Made by a program: the position numbers and the translations under genes. From positions 2,976,001 through 3,040,000 of the forward strand of contig NZ_CP038026.1 of NCBI RefSeq assembly GCF_004421005.1: 64,000 nucleotides of DNA. Direction: 5' to 3'. The notes beneath the pieces are model-generated. The model was not told the origin of the DNA, did no database searches, and was given only the letters and a program-made list of their open reading frames with translations. This DNA comes from Pseudoduganella plicata. GTDB taxonomy: Bacteria; Pseudomonadota; Gammaproteobacteria; Burkholderiales; Burkholderiaceae_D. Of the stretch, positions 11,860-21,222 are shown in pieces. Numbering within the stretch: position 1 is the stretch's first letter; every line of letters begins with the position of its first letter.

Positions 11860-13773
11860 ATGTTCAATCTCTATAAACTTCAGCTCGCTCTCAAGAACAC
11901 CTGGGTGCGTATTGCCCTCGTGGTCCTGGCAGTCGCTGCCATTGCCTTTGCCATCCTCAGCAATGAGGCGGTCCAGGACAGCAGCCCTGTCGTGCGGTCG
12001 CAGAATATTTCCGAGATCACGGCCCTGGTGGGCCAGCGCGACAAACTCGACTATCTCCTGATTGCCCGTCCGCTGTCCGACGCGCCCCGCTACATCTACA
12101 AATACAAGGATTCCGCCCAGCTGCACGTGGTGAAAGTGCCGAGCACGTCCCACCTGTCGCTGGAACGCGAAGTGCTGCTGCGTAATGGCCTGCCCTACGC
12201 CATCGCCAAGGAAGACTATCTGGCCACGCACAAGGCGGTGCTGCAGGACGACGGCGGCACGATGGCAACGATGACGGCATTCGCCCGTCGCCACGCGTTC
12301 GACATCTTCCTCGTCACGCTGCTGCTGTTTGTCCTGAAATTCGGCATTCCCGGCATGGGCATGTCCGCCTCCGTCATCACGCCGGACAAGCTGAAGGGCT
12401 CGATGGACGACCTGATCGGCATGGAAGACATCAAGCAGGAAGTGCTGCACCTGGAAGACATGATCCGCAACCGCAGCGTGTACAAGCAGCACAATATCGA
12501 CAAGCCCTTCAACGTCATGCTGACCGGTCCGGCCGGTACGGGCAAGACCAAGCTGGCCGGCTACCTGGCCAAGCGCCTGGGCTACCCGCTGATCTCCGCT
12601 TCGGGTTCCGCGCTGGAATCGGGCTACATCGGCGGCGGTTCGAAATCGCTGAACGCGCTGTACCGCAAGGCCTGCGCCCGCGGCAATTGCATCATCTTCC
12701 TGGACGAGGCGCAGGCGCTGTTCATGCCGCGCGGCCGCGGCGAGAAGAAATGGGAAGACGACACGGCCAACACGCTGCTGGGCCTGCTGGACGGCGTCAA
12801 GAGCGATGAGGGCAAAGGCGTCATCTGGGTGGTCGCGTCGAACTTCGACGACAACAACTCGTCGATGGACGAAGCCATGCTGCGCCGCTTCTCCGTCAAG
12901 ATCAACTTCCGTCTGCCGAACAAGACGGAACGCCAGGAACTGCTGCGCTCGTTCCTGAGCCGCAAGGAAGAAGGTCTCGTCGACTGGAACGACATGGACC
13001 TGAACCAGGTTGCCGAGATCACCAACAACCTCAGCCCGGCGCTGCTGGAAACGGTGGTGGAACGCGCCTCGATGCTGTCGATTCAGGACAAGACCGTCAT
13101 CAACACGGACCTGATGTTCCGCGCCTTCGAGCGCGCCACGATCGGCCTGACGGACCGCGCCACCACGGCCGAGAAGACCCGCCAGCGCGAACGCATCGCC
13201 CTGCACGAACTGGGCCACTTCTTCATGCAGATCGATCCGTACCTGCGCGCCGGCCTGTCGCTGAACGAAGTGAAGGAAAAATCGCATCTGCTCAAGATCA
13301 GCACGGAATCCGTGTCGAAGCTGAACGCCCTGGGCTATGTGCTGTCCGCCGGTGACGACATGTCGCTGCGCACGCTGGAAGAGATGGAACGCGACGTCAT
13401 GCAGCTGTACGGCGGCGTGGCTGCGGAAGAGCTGTTCTACGGTGCCCGCGGCATTTCCGTCGGCAGCCAGAACGACATCCAGAAGGCCACGTCGATGCTG
13501 GACATGATGGTCAACCGCCTGTCGATGTACTCGCGCTCGAAGCTGGATTACAGCCAGTTCAAGAACGAAACGAGCGGCGAGCACACACTGGTGCAGGTGG
13601 AAGCCAAGGCCGACGAGCTCTACAGCGAGACCTTGAAGTCGATCGGCGACTACCGCGACGTGATGGAATCGCTCAAGGACGTGCTGATGGAACGCTACGT
13701 GCTGACCAAGGACGGCGTGTTCGAACTGCTGGAACAGCACCTGGATCCGGCTCCACTGCGCCTGGCGGCATAA
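11860..13773 (+). CDS. Divergent FtsH-like membrane AAA+ zinc metalloprotease
   Basis: 637 residues. Two membrane helices (about 15-33 and 150-166) flank a periplasmic region of about 110 residues, the FtsH topology. The AAA+ domain has Walker A GPAGTGKT (223-230), Walker B CIIFLDEAQAL and an arginine finger region (EAMLRRFSVKINF). The protease domain has HELGH (449-453), matching the zinc motif HEXXH, and the distal acidic ligand Asp539 in SQNDIQKAT. All catalytic elements are present, but sequence around them departs from housekeeping FtsH (HEAGHA, standard SRH). It is more likely a paralogue with special substrates than the essential FtsH, whose usual partner rrmJ/ftsJ is not adjacent. A terminator follows. 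Confidence 0.85.
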   Translation: MFNLYKLQLALKNTWVRIALVVLAVAAIAFAILSNEAVQDSSPVVRSQNISEITALVGQRDKLDYLLIARPLSDAPRYIYKYKDSAQLHVVKVPSTSHLSLEREVLLRNGLPYAIAKEDYLATHKAVLQDDGGTMATMTAFARRHAFDIFLVTLLLFVLKFGIPGMGMSASVITPDKLKGSMDDLIGMEDIKQEVLHLEDMIRNRSVYKQHNIDKPFNVMLTGPAGTGKTKLAGYLAKRLGYPLISASGSALESGYIGGGSKSLNALYRKACARGNCIIFLDEAQALFMPRGRGEKKWEDDTANTLLGLLDGVKSDEGKGVIWVVASNFDDNNSSMDEAMLRRFSVKINFRLPNKTERQELLRSFLSRKEEGLVDWNDMDLNQVAEITNNLSPALLETVVERASMLSIQDKTVINTDLMFRAFERATIGLTDRATTAEKTRQRERIALHELGHFFMQIDPYLRAGLSLNEVKEKSHLLKISTESVSKLNALGYVLSAGDDMSLRTLEEMERDVMQLYGGVAAEELFYGARGISVGSQNDIQKATSMLDMMVNRLSMYSRSKLDYSQFKNETSGEHTLVQVEAKADELYSETLKSIGDYRDVMESLKDVLMERYVLTKDGVFELLEQHLDPAPLRLAA

Positions 13774-13794
13774 GCCGTCCCGGCATCAATGACC

Positions 13795-13823
13795 AAGGCC
13801 CGCATCCGCGGGCCTTTTCTTTT
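13795..13823 (+). terminator. Terminator after the FtsH-like gene
   Basis: GGCCCGC (13797-13803), loop ATCC, GCGGGCC (13808-13814), then TTTTCTTTT. It lies between two convergent genes. Confidence 0.88.
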
Positions 13824-13831
13824 GGCGACAT

Positions 13832-14287
13832 TCAGCGCCATGCCAGCATCGGCTTGCCGACATCGGCCTTTGCCACCCTGGCGGCCGGCAGCCGTTCGAA
13901 GTTGCCGATCGTAACCATGTCGCCGTCATTGGCGAAGCTCAGTTCGACGCCGCTGCGCGTGACAAACTTGCCGGGCGCGACGGGCTCCAGCTGGACCGGC
14001 GTGCGACGCGTCGATTGCAGCGCCAGCGTGGTCTGTCCCGCACCGTGGTTGCGCACCACCACGTAATAGCGGTTGTTCTGTTCCGTGAACTCGGCCACCT
14101 GGCCGTTGCTGAGGCGATAGCTGGATGCATAATCGTTGAACTCGTTCGAACGCAGCTCGTACTTGCCGGCGGCATGGGCAGGTGCGGGCACGGGAATGGT
14201 CGGTTGGGTTTCCTGTGCGGCGGCGGGCACGAGGCCGGCAACGACAATGCAGAATACGGCGGCCACGCCGGTAAGCTTGTTGTTCAT
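13832..14287 (-). CDS. Secreted protein of unknown function
   Basis: 151 residues with a clear signal peptide (MNNKLTGVAAVFCIVVAGLVPAAAQ). The mature part is rich in short polar stretches (YELRSNEFNDYASSYRLSNGQVAEF, NNRYYVVVRN, VTRSGVELSFANDGDMVTIGNF), suggesting a beta-rich periplasmic or secreted domain. No known family or catalytic motif was recognised and there are no cysteines in the mature region. ATG 14287 is chosen over the adjacent ATG 14290 because CGGAGAA then lies at a normal distance. It is convergent with the FtsH-like gene. The 281 bp upstream, shared with the divergent EthD-like gene, presumably hold both promoters. Confidence 0.65.
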   Translation of the reverse strand: MNNKLTGVAAVFCIVVAGLVPAAAQETQPTIPVPAPAHAAGKYELRSNEFNDYASSYRLSNGQVAEFTEQNNRYYVVVRNHGAGQTTLALQSTRRTPVQLEPVAPGKFVTRSGVELSFANDGDMVTIGNFERLPAARVAKADVGKPMLAWR

Positions 14288-14568
14288 CATTTTCTCCGTA
14301 GGGGTTTGGCAGGGTCGTTGCGGCATCTGGATAATGTGCTGCAACGGTGGACAAGGTAACAAACGGATCGCGTGACGGGGAGCGGGAAGCGACGAAGCGC
14401 AGGATTTCGAGGACAGGATGCGGGCGTCCCCGCATGAACGGCATTATGGATGGGGTATGGGCCGCACACCGGCTGGGCTGACGTCCCGACCGCTGGTCAG
14501 GCAGGCGCGCGCCGCGTAAACGCCACTGCGCCGATGCTGTCCGCTTTGCACAGCCAGAGGAGAAACCC

Positions 14569-15582
14569 ATGACAGACCGCTTCGACCGCAGCGACAACCA
14601 GCATCGTCCCCCGATGGGCCCGACAACGGCCGCGACCTCTCAACCGCTGATCGTGACGCCCACCTTTGTCAGCCGCGTGGACGACACGCCGCGCCGCGCG
14701 CGCCCGCAGGACCCGGGCGCGTCGAAAGACCGCGCCGGGCATACCGTGCGCAACCCCGACCTGCATCCGGCGGCGCTGGCCCTGGAAAGCGATCCGAACC
14801 TCGCGTTCGAGCACTGGGACGAATACTGGCGCAAGGTGCACGGCCCGAAATTCGCCTGGGATGAACCGGGCAGCTCGTCCGCGCTGGTGCTGCGCTATGA
14901 CCAGGTGCACCGGCTCGCTTCCGGCCCGTCGTCGCTGTTTGCGCCGCCATATCGCGCCATGATCGACGGGCAGGGGCGGCTTCCTGCCGATCCGGCAGCG
15001 CGGGTGCCGCCGCTGCGCCGGCCGCGCTGGGATGGCTTCGCCTACATCGCCTACGCGCAGGAAACCGATATCGAGGCCACGCTGAAGCAGCAGAAGTTCG
15101 CCGAACGCATCGTCGCCGACGAGCAGGTGGCCTTTCGCATGGTGACGCGCGAGATCACGCGCGAGTACATCCTGATCCCCAGCGAACGGCATCGGGATCC
15201 GGTCAGCCTTGTCAGGATTCACGTGCGTGCGCCCGAATGGTCGCGCGAAGCGTTCCAGCACCGGCTGCTGCACGACCATGCGCAGCTGGTGCTGGCGCAG
15301 CCGGCAACGCGCGAACTGGTGCGCCGCTATGCGCAGCTGCACAATATCGGCTCGACGCAATACGATCCAGAAGGCGGCAAGATCGATGCCGTCTCGGTGC
15401 TGTCGTTCGCGTCGCTCAACGACGTCGAGGACTATCTTGTCAGCGACGACCATCGCCTGATCGAACAGTCCGAGAACGCGCTGGCCGGGCCGGGCTCCGA
15501 GTGGTGGACGGCGGTCAACTACAGCGTCATCAACCGGCTGATGCCGGAACGCGCCACGATCCTTCCCGCGTGCGACGATTGA
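14569..15582 (+). CDS. EthD-like (dimeric alpha/beta barrel) protein, two repeats
   Basis: 337 residues. After a disordered N-terminal 60 residues rich in Thr, Arg and Pro, two segments resemble EthD/dimeric alpha-beta-barrel halves. The first contains FEHWDEYWRKVHGPKFAW. The second, about 215-325, contains REAFQHRLLHDHAQLVLAQP, then AVSVLSFASLNDVEDYLV. EthD-type proteins are small and accompany oxidative catabolic enzymes; one chain carrying two copies plus an extension is less usual. The reaction, if any, is unknown. GAGGAG precedes the ATG by 7 nt. It converges with rarD with 2 bp between the stop codons. Confidence 0.6.
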   Translation: MTDRFDRSDNQHRPPMGPTTAATSQPLIVTPTFVSRVDDTPRRARPQDPGASKDRAGHTVRNPDLHPAALALESDPNLAFEHWDEYWRKVHGPKFAWDEPGSSSALVLRYDQVHRLASGPSSLFAPPYRAMIDGQGRLPADPAARVPPLRRPRWDGFAYIAYAQETDIEATLKQQKFAERIVADEQVAFRMVTREITREYILIPSERHRDPVSLVRIHVRAPEWSREAFQHRLLHDHAQLVLAQPATRELVRRYAQLHNIGSTQYDPEGGKIDAVSVLSFASLNDVEDYLVSDDHRLIEQSENALAGPGSEWWTAVNYSVINRLMPERATILPACDD

Positions 15583-15584
15583 GT

Positions 15585-16490
15585 TCAGGCCGTTTGATCC
15601 GCTGCGGCCCGGGCGCGCCGCAGCAGCGGTTCGGCAACCAGCACGCCCAGCGCGCTCCAGATCAGGCCGAAGCACAGCAGCGTATTGAGCGACACGGCCT
15701 GGCGGTAAAACACCAGCGCGACGAACAGCTGCGTGGTGGGCAGCACGAACTGGAAGAATCCCATCACCGATAGCTGCAGACGCGCCGCCGCCAGGGAAAA
15801 CAGCCACAACGGCAAGACGGACACGACGCCGCACAGCGCCAGCGCGACGAGTACGCCGTCCGGCAGCGCCGGCGGCAGGTGCATGGACGTCGCCGATGTG
15901 GCCAGCGACAAACCCAGCAGCACGCTCAGCACCACCGTCTCGCACAGCAGGCCGCTGAACGCATCCAGCGTGGTGAGCTTCTTCAGGCAGGCATAAGCGC
16001 CCCACGTGGCGCCGATCACCAGGTAGACCCAATGGTTCAGCTCACCGCTGCGCTGGACCATGGCCAACACAGCCGCCACGATGACGGCCAATGCACTTTT
16101 ACGCACCCAGCTCATCCGGTCACCAAGCGCCACCGCCCCCACCGCGATCGCCACGAATGGGGCAATCAGGTAGCCGAGGCCGCTCTCGACAACGTGGCCG
16201 TGGATGGACGCCCAGATAAATGTGCCCCAGTTGACGACGACGAGCAGCGCAGCGATGGCATGGATGACCAGGATGCGCACGCCCAGCCGCGTCCGCAATC
16301 CGCGAAAGCGCCCCAGCATCGCCATGACGACGGCCAGCGTGCCCAGCGACAGCAGGATCCGATAGCCCAGCAATGTGGTCGGCGCAATCGCTGCCAGCAT
16401 CTTCCAGAAGAGGGAGGACAAGCCAAGGAACAGGTTGGCGGCAATGCCCGCGAGGATGGCCAGCAAGTGATCGGCACGCTTGGCAGACAT
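15585..16490 (-). CDS. rarD: RarD-type EamA permease
   Basis: 301 residues with ten hydrophobic helices in two EamA halves. Typical RarD landmarks are LGLSSLFWKML near the N terminus, NWGTFIWA in the fourth helix region and LPLWLFSLAAARLQLSVMGFFQ in the second half. The family lies in the drug/metabolite transporter superfamily. The E. coli name comes from a chloramphenicol-sensitivity phenotype and the true substrate is not established. ATG 16490 is used because a GGGA lies upstream; a GTG at 16517 would add nine residues. It is divergent from the damaged thiolase gene. Confidence 0.85.
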   Translation of the reverse strand: MSAKRADHLLAILAGIAANLFLGLSSLFWKMLAAIAPTTLLGYRILLSLGTLAVVMAMLGRFRGLRTRLGVRILVIHAIAALLVVVNWGTFIWASIHGHVVESGLGYLIAPFVAIAVGAVALGDRMSWVRKSALAVIVAAVLAMVQRSGELNHWVYLVIGATWGAYACLKKLTTLDAFSGLLCETVVLSVLLGLSLATSATSMHLPPALPDGVLVALALCGVVSVLPLWLFSLAAARLQLSVMGFFQFVLPTTQLFVALVFYRQAVSLNTLLCFGLIWSALGVLVAEPLLRRARAAADQTA

Positions 16491-16554
16491 CGTTGTCCCG
16501 ACCCTTTCCGTTGCCACGTCGCCGCTTCGCCGCGCGTGAATGGTTCATCTGCAC

Positions 16555-17759
16555 ATGCCCACGATCATCGTAGCATCGTTGCGCCTGCCCAAAACTCACC
16601 AAAACTATCGATCCCACGGCGCTGGCACGCAGCGCCGTTTTTGAAAGACGTCCCCGCTGTCGAGCTCGGGGCGACGGCGCTGCGCGCCGCCATCGAGCGC
16701 GCCGGCGTCGGCCCCGACAAGATCGACGCAGTCCTGATGGGTAACGTGGTCCAGGCCGGCAACGGCATGAATCCGGCCCGGCAGGCGGCCATCCACGCCG
16801 GGCTGCCCGTCGAGGTACCGGCCATGACGCTGAACCGTGTGTGCGGCTCGGGCGCGCAGGCCGTCGCCTCGGCGGCATTTGAAATCCTGGCAGGCGAATC
16901 GCAGGTCGTGCTGGCCGGCGGCATGGAAAACATGGACCAGGCACCGTACCTGATACCGCAAGGCCGGCACGGCGTGCGAATGGGCGATGCGCAGATCCGC
17001 GACAGCCTGTTGCGCGACGGCCTTGTCGACGCATTCTCGTCGCAGCACTCGGGCTGGCATACGGAAGACCTGGCGACGGCGCTGGACATCAGTCGCCAGG
17101 CGCAGGACCGCTGGGCCGCCCGGTCGCAGCACCGCTTCACCGCGGCGCAGGCGGCCGGCGCGTTCCGCGAGGAGATCGTCAGCGTGGACATCCCGGGCAA
17201 GCACGGCACCCGTGCTTTCGATACCGACGAAGCGAACCGGCCCGACACGACACCGGACACGCTGGGCCGCCTGAAGCCGGCGTTCCGCCCCGACGGCACC
17301 ATCACGGCCGGCAATGCGCCGGGCCTGAACAGCGGCGCGGCCGCGCTGATTGTCGCGGACCGCGCCGCCGCCGAGCGCCTTGGCCTGCAACCGCTCGCCC
17401 GGCTGGTCGCCTCCGGCGTGGCGGGCGTCGAACCGTGGCAGTTCGGATTGGGTCCGGTACCCGCCGTGCGCAAGGCACTCGAGCGCGCCGGCTGGAAACT
17501 GGCCGACGTCGACCGCTACGAAATCAACGAAGCCTTCGCGGCCGTGCCACTGGCGGTGGCGCGGCGGCTATCGCTGCCGGAAGACGTCATCAACATGGAA
17601 GGCGGCGCCGTCGCCCACGGCCACCCCATCGGCGCCACCGGCGCGATCCTGACCGTTCGGCTGCTGCACGCAATGCGCCGCGGCCTGGCGCGGCGCGGCG
17701 TGGTGACGCTGTGCATCGGCGGGGGCCAGGGGATTGCGCTGGCGATCGAGAAGATCTGA
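16555..17759 (+). pseudogene. Acetyl-CoA acetyltransferase (thiolase) with disrupted 5' end
   Basis: From about 16641 the frame encodes a thiolase through its normal C terminus: CGSG with the acyl-accepting Cys (LNRVCGSGAQA), GHPIGATGA with the catalytic His, and the second Cys in LCIGGGQG. It lacks the usual first strand and RTxxGxFGGS turn. A peptide MPTIIVASLR that fits that first strand begins at ATG 16555, but in a different frame, and its frame stops soon after. The 56 bp between the two pieces encode nothing thiolase-like in any frame. The likeliest reading is a small insertion or frameshift that inactivated the gene. A remnant protein of 372 residues from TTG 16641 is possible but would lack core structure. 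Alternative: a sequencing error. Confidence 0.65.
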
Positions 17760-17787
17760 CGAAGCCGGCGTGTGCGATACGCGCTTC

Positions 17788-19749
17788 TTACACCTTCATC
17801 GGCAGAATCACCATCTGCAAGCCCTCCAGATGCAGCCGCCGCTGCACGGCCAGCGAAGCCTGGTTGTGCAGCATGCGCACGAGCCAGTTGTCGCTGGAGA
17901 AAATCAGCTTGCTGGTGAAGTAGATCGCGTGCGGGAACTCGCGGCTGATTTCCTCGCACAGGCGCGTCACTTCCTCGACGGCATCCGTGCCGAAGCCCAG
18001 ATATGACGACGCGGCCATGCCGTGGCTGTGGCAGAAGTCGACGAAGTATTCCAGCGTTTCGGACGCTTCCTCGCGCATCTTGTCCATCGCGCCTTCGCCG
18101 CCGTAGGCGTGCGAGTCAACGGTGCGCGCGTTCACGAACAGGAAGTTCTTGAAATGGCCCGGAAACATGCGCTGCACCCACAAGAGCGCATGCAGGCCGC
18201 CGCCGCGGGACGTACCGACGATGAAGACGGCCGTCTGGTCGTCCGGATTCGGCTCGACGGGCTCGCGGTTCGGGCCGAAGGGCTGCGTGGCAAACACCTC
18301 GTCGACGGAGTGAATCGCCTGCTTCGTCTCGCGGTAGTGCTTGCGGATGAAGATGCACAGCGTGGCGATGGCGCCGATGATCAGCGCCGTGGCCCAGCCG
18401 CCCTGCGCGAAGCGCTCGACCAGCAGGATGACGAGAATGCCGGCGCAGATGACGAAGCCCAGCGCCGACAGCAGCAGCCGGCGCAGCCAGTGCGTGCCCT
18501 TCCTGCGGTTGCGCGCCCAATACAGGCACAGGCCGAACAGCGAAATGGCGAAGGTCAGGAACACCGAAATCGAGTACAGCACGACCAGCAACGTCACGCT
18601 GCCGCCCGTCCAGAACAGGATCGCCAGCGCGGCGATGCCCATCACGAGAATGCCGTTCTGCGTGACGAGCCGCGTGGAGAGGTAGCGGAATTTGTGCGGC
18701 ACCCACGAATCGGCCGCCATGTTCGACAGCACGGACGGCCCGCCCAGGAAGCCCGTGTTGGCCGCGACGAACAGCAGTCCCGCCTCGAACGCCAGCACCA
18801 CGGCCAGCATGATCTGGTTGGCGACCTCGCCGCCCGGATTGGCGTTCTCGATGATGCTGCGGAACGTGGTCGCATTCAGCGTCTCGCCGTGAATGGGCGA
18901 CGCATCCCACAGCAGGTACAGAAGAATGATGCCGCCGGCGGTGACGGCCAGCGACAGCGCCATGTACAGCATCGTGATCTTACCGGTGCGCACGCGCGGC
19001 TCGGCCAGCAGGTTGACGTTGTTCGACACGGCCTCCAGCCCGGTGTATGTACCGCCGCCCTGCGAATACGCCAGCAGCAGCATCGCTGCCACGCCGCTCC
19101 AGCCGATGGAGCCGGCCAGCGTGTGCGTTTCTTCCAGCGTGCCGGGCACGAGATCGGGCAGGTAGGACGCATGCGCGGCGATGCCGTAGACGATCAGCAC
19201 GAGGTGCGTCAGCACGAAGCCGACAAAGATCGGCAGCAGGATCTGGATCGCCTCCTTCAGGCCGCGCAGGTTCATGACGATCAGCATGGCGATGAAGAAC
19301 GCCTCCGCCCATAATTTATAAGGCTGGAAGCCGATAGGCAGGAACGACGCCAGCGCATCGACGCCGGACGCAATGGAGATGGCAATCGTCAGCACATAAT
19401 CGAGGATCAGCGCACAGCCGGAGATGAGCCCGAGGTACGGACCCACCAGCTTCGTCGCGACGCGATAGCCGCCACCGCCGGTGGGGAACAGCTCGATGAC
19501 CTGGTTGTACGCGAGGGCGATGATGAAGACGGTGATCGCCGTCGCAATGGCCATGTACAGGCCCAGATGGGTATGTCCACCCAGCGCCTTGAAGGTTTCC
19601 TCCGGACCGTAAGCGGACGACGACAAGCCGTCCGCCCCCAACCCCACCCACGCCAGGAAGGCCACGAGCGCCATCGAATGGCGCGTCTCGCTGGCCATCG
19701 GATCGAGCGCCTTGCCCAGGATGATTTCGCGGATTTTCTTGTTTTTCAT
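17788..19749 (-). CDS. APC-superfamily permease with C-terminal soluble domain, KimA-like
   Basis: 653 residues. About twelve membrane helices occupy residues 25-480. The unwound first helix motif is SSSAYGPEETFKALG, followed by the loop PTGGGGYRVATKLVGPYLG. A cytoplasmic domain of about 150 residues follows (TAVFIVGTSRGGGLHALLWVQ ... GFGTDAVEEVTRLCEEISREFPHAIYF). This layout matches KimA/YdaO-type transporters, where potassium/proton symport is established for Bacillus KimA; annotation pipelines usually call relatives amino-acid permeases. The substrate here is therefore uncertain. It lies convergent with the thiolase remnant, and its start is about 140 bp from the tRNA-Leu gene on the other strand. 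Confidence 0.8.
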   Translation of the reverse strand: MKNKKIREIILGKALDPMASETRHSMALVAFLAWVGLGADGLSSSAYGPEETFKALGGHTHLGLYMAIATAITVFIIALAYNQVIELFPTGGGGYRVATKLVGPYLGLISGCALILDYVLTIAISIASGVDALASFLPIGFQPYKLWAEAFFIAMLIVMNLRGLKEAIQILLPIFVGFVLTHLVLIVYGIAAHASYLPDLVPGTLEETHTLAGSIGWSGVAAMLLLAYSQGGGTYTGLEAVSNNVNLLAEPRVRTGKITMLYMALSLAVTAGGIILLYLLWDASPIHGETLNATTFRSIIENANPGGEVANQIMLAVVLAFEAGLLFVAANTGFLGGPSVLSNMAADSWVPHKFRYLSTRLVTQNGILVMGIAALAILFWTGGSVTLLVVLYSISVFLTFAISLFGLCLYWARNRRKGTHWLRRLLLSALGFVICAGILVILLVERFAQGGWATALIIGAIATLCIFIRKHYRETKQAIHSVDEVFATQPFGPNREPVEPNPDDQTAVFIVGTSRGGGLHALLWVQRMFPGHFKNFLFVNARTVDSHAYGGEGAMDKMREEASETLEYFVDFCHSHGMAASSYLGFGTDAVEEVTRLCEEISREFPHAIYFTSKLIFSSDNWLVRMLHNQASLAVQRRLHLEGLQMVILPMKV

Positions 19750-19845
19750 GCGTGCTGGCCGCTGCCGGCCCGTTACGTGCCAGCCGAGATGATACGCGAT
19801 CTGCCAATCGGCTCCGTTGCCAGGCCGATAACGACCGGTGCAGGG

Positions 19846-19874
19846 TTGCCCCAGCTGATCAAATCAGTGATAAT
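19846..19874 (+). promoter_or_regulatory. Promoter of tRNA-Leu
   Basis: TTGCCC (19846-19851), 17-bp spacer, GATAAT (19869-19874); the tRNA begins 13 bp later. Confidence 0.6.
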
Positions 19875-19886
19875 GCACGGCGCGTC

Positions 19887-19971
19887 GCCGGGATGGCGGA
19901 ATAGGTAGACGCACGGGACTCAAAATCCCGCGCCGCAAGGCGTACCGGTTCGATTCCGGTTCCCGGCACCA
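19887..19971 (+). tRNA. tRNA-Leu (anticodon CAA)
   Basis: 85 nt including the encoded CCA. The acceptor stem GCCGGGA/TCCCGGC closes exactly. The D-arm has AATAGGTAGAC, and the anticodon stem CGGGA/TCCCG encloses the loop CTCAAAA with anticodon CAA (codon UUG). A long variable arm (CGCCGCAAGGCG) marks a class II tRNA, and the T-loop is GGTTCGATTCC. Its last 19 bases before the terminal A are repeated at 21474-21492. Confidence 0.97.
19952..19970. repeat. att-like direct repeat, tRNA-internal copy
   Basis: The 19-bp 3' part of tRNA-Leu (GATTCCGGTTCCCGGCACC) recurs exactly at 21474-21492 in the same orientation. This is the signature of tyrosine-recombinase integration into a tRNA 3' end. Confidence 0.8.
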
Positions 19972-19995
19972 CGCACCCTGCATCACCAAAGCTCA

Positions 19996-20030
19996 AAACC
20001 CGCATGTTCTCAAGACATGGCGGGTTTTTT
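19996..20030 (+). terminator. Terminator after tRNA-Leu
   Basis: AAACCCGC (19996-20003) pairs with GCGGG-TTT (20020-20027) through a long stem that also contains ATGT/ACAT. Six T follow. Confidence 0.75.
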
Positions 20031-20033
20031 GTT

Positions 20034-20709
20034 GCTTCGGCCGTGCCGAAGCAAGTTGCTGAAAGCATCGCGGATGCCCTTCGGACCTATTCGGCGATGC
20101 GTCGAGTTTGCACCCGTTATGACAACCGATTCCGGTGGGGAGATAGGATGGCCGAACAGTGGCGGCGGCAATGATGTCGGCGAGCAGCTGGATCGGCACA
20201 TCCCGAGCGCATCGTTAAACCCAAGCTTCAGCCGCCCCCTTTGTGTTCAGATACGACCTCAGGATGATTCGAATCCCGCTCGAGCTGTGGCAAGACGCGG
20301 CTGCCTACTTCCCCGTACGTCGACGTGGGCGGTGCCATCCAGGCGTACCATAACGCGGCATCGTAAGCGAAGCGAGTTCGCACACCGTTACCCGGCGGGG
20401 GGCAAACCCCGGGAGCCGGTGACCCCAGCTTTCCCGAGGGCTTTACAGGCCAATATCGACAACGCAGCCTGAAAACATAGGCGACGTCCGCGCTAGTCGG
20501 TCAACAGGGCCAGTAGCAAAGGAGCTAAGCCAGCTCTCAGCGCGCTGGAGTCGGATGTGTTCTGCTCGGTCCGGCCGGGAACAGCATCGCAATCAAGTAG
20601 TCAAGCTATTCCGGCGTGAGTGCATGACTCGGCCTCCACCAAAGTCGATGCGATCGATTCAATCGGCGATGGTGGCTAACCAGGTATTACGGCAGTGTGG
20701 AAGCAGTGA
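20034..20709. other. Gene-free stretch inside the island remnant, 676 bp
   Basis: Open frames are present in several frames (20034-20472 plus; to 20199 minus), but none has a ribosome-binding site, coherent codon use or recognisable motif. The composition looks like decayed coding DNA. Nothing else was identified. Confidence 0.5.
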
Positions 20710-21222
20710 TCAGACCTTTGCTTCCAGGCCCGGCGTTGCGGAACGCACGAGGAAAGCCTGCGTCAGTTGCGGCAGGTGGTCCAGCAGCCAGGCGGCCATC
20801 GCCTTTTCCTGCACGATGATCTGCTCGCAGGCCGCCTTCGTGGTGGCGTCGCCGGCCTGCTCTGCCGCGGCGATCAGCGCCGTGTAGCTGGCGATTTCCA
20901 GGTTCTCGAACACATAGCCGGCCATCGCGCCCTTGACCACTTCATCGCTCACCGTCATGCCGCCAACGGCCTGGCCGAATGCCATCAGCTTGCCGCCCAG
21001 GTCCTTGATAATCGAGTTGCTGACGCCCCGGCGCGCCATGGCCTCGTCGAGCAGGCCTTGCTGGCCGCGGGTTTCCTCGATGTGCTGGATGATACGGGCC
21101 TTCAGTTCGGGATAGTGCTCCAGGCGTTCGGCCTGCGCCGTCAGCATTTTTTCCGCCTGCTGTTCCATCGCGTGCGCATCACGCAGCCAGTCGTTAAGGT
21201 TTTCGTTCACATCTGTACTCAT
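20710..21222 (-). CDS. DUF892 (YciE/YciF) ferritin-like protein
   Basis: A 170-residue, mostly helical protein. It begins MSTDVNENLNDWLRDAHAMEQQAEKML and continues with YPELKARIIQHIEETRGQQ and YVFENLEIASYTALIAAAEQAGD. The regularly spaced Glu and His residues on these helices fit the ferritin-like fold of DUF892, whose E. coli members YciE and YciF are stress-linked. The biochemical role is unproven. GGAGGAAA sits just before ATG 21222, an excellent ribosome-binding site. It is the only intact gene in the island remnant next to tRNA-Leu, so it may be horizontally acquired cargo. Confidence 0.85.
   Translation of the reverse strand: MSTDVNENLNDWLRDAHAMEQQAEKMLTAQAERLEHYPELKARIIQHIEETRGQQGLLDEAMARRGVSNSIIKDLGGKLMAFGQAVGGMTVSDEVVKGAMAGYVFENLEIASYTALIAAAEQAGDATTKAACEQIIVQEKAMAAWLLDHLPQLTQAFLVRSATPGLEAKV

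Noticed and set aside
15879-16640. Long in-frame extension upstream of the thiolase
   Set aside because: It is antisense to rarD, His/Gln/Arg-rich and low in sense; only the part from about 16641 resembles a thiolase.
20017-20472. Possible gene after tRNA-Leu in the remnant
   Set aside because: The start lies in the tRNA terminator hairpin and the product has no coherent motif; treated as decayed DNA.
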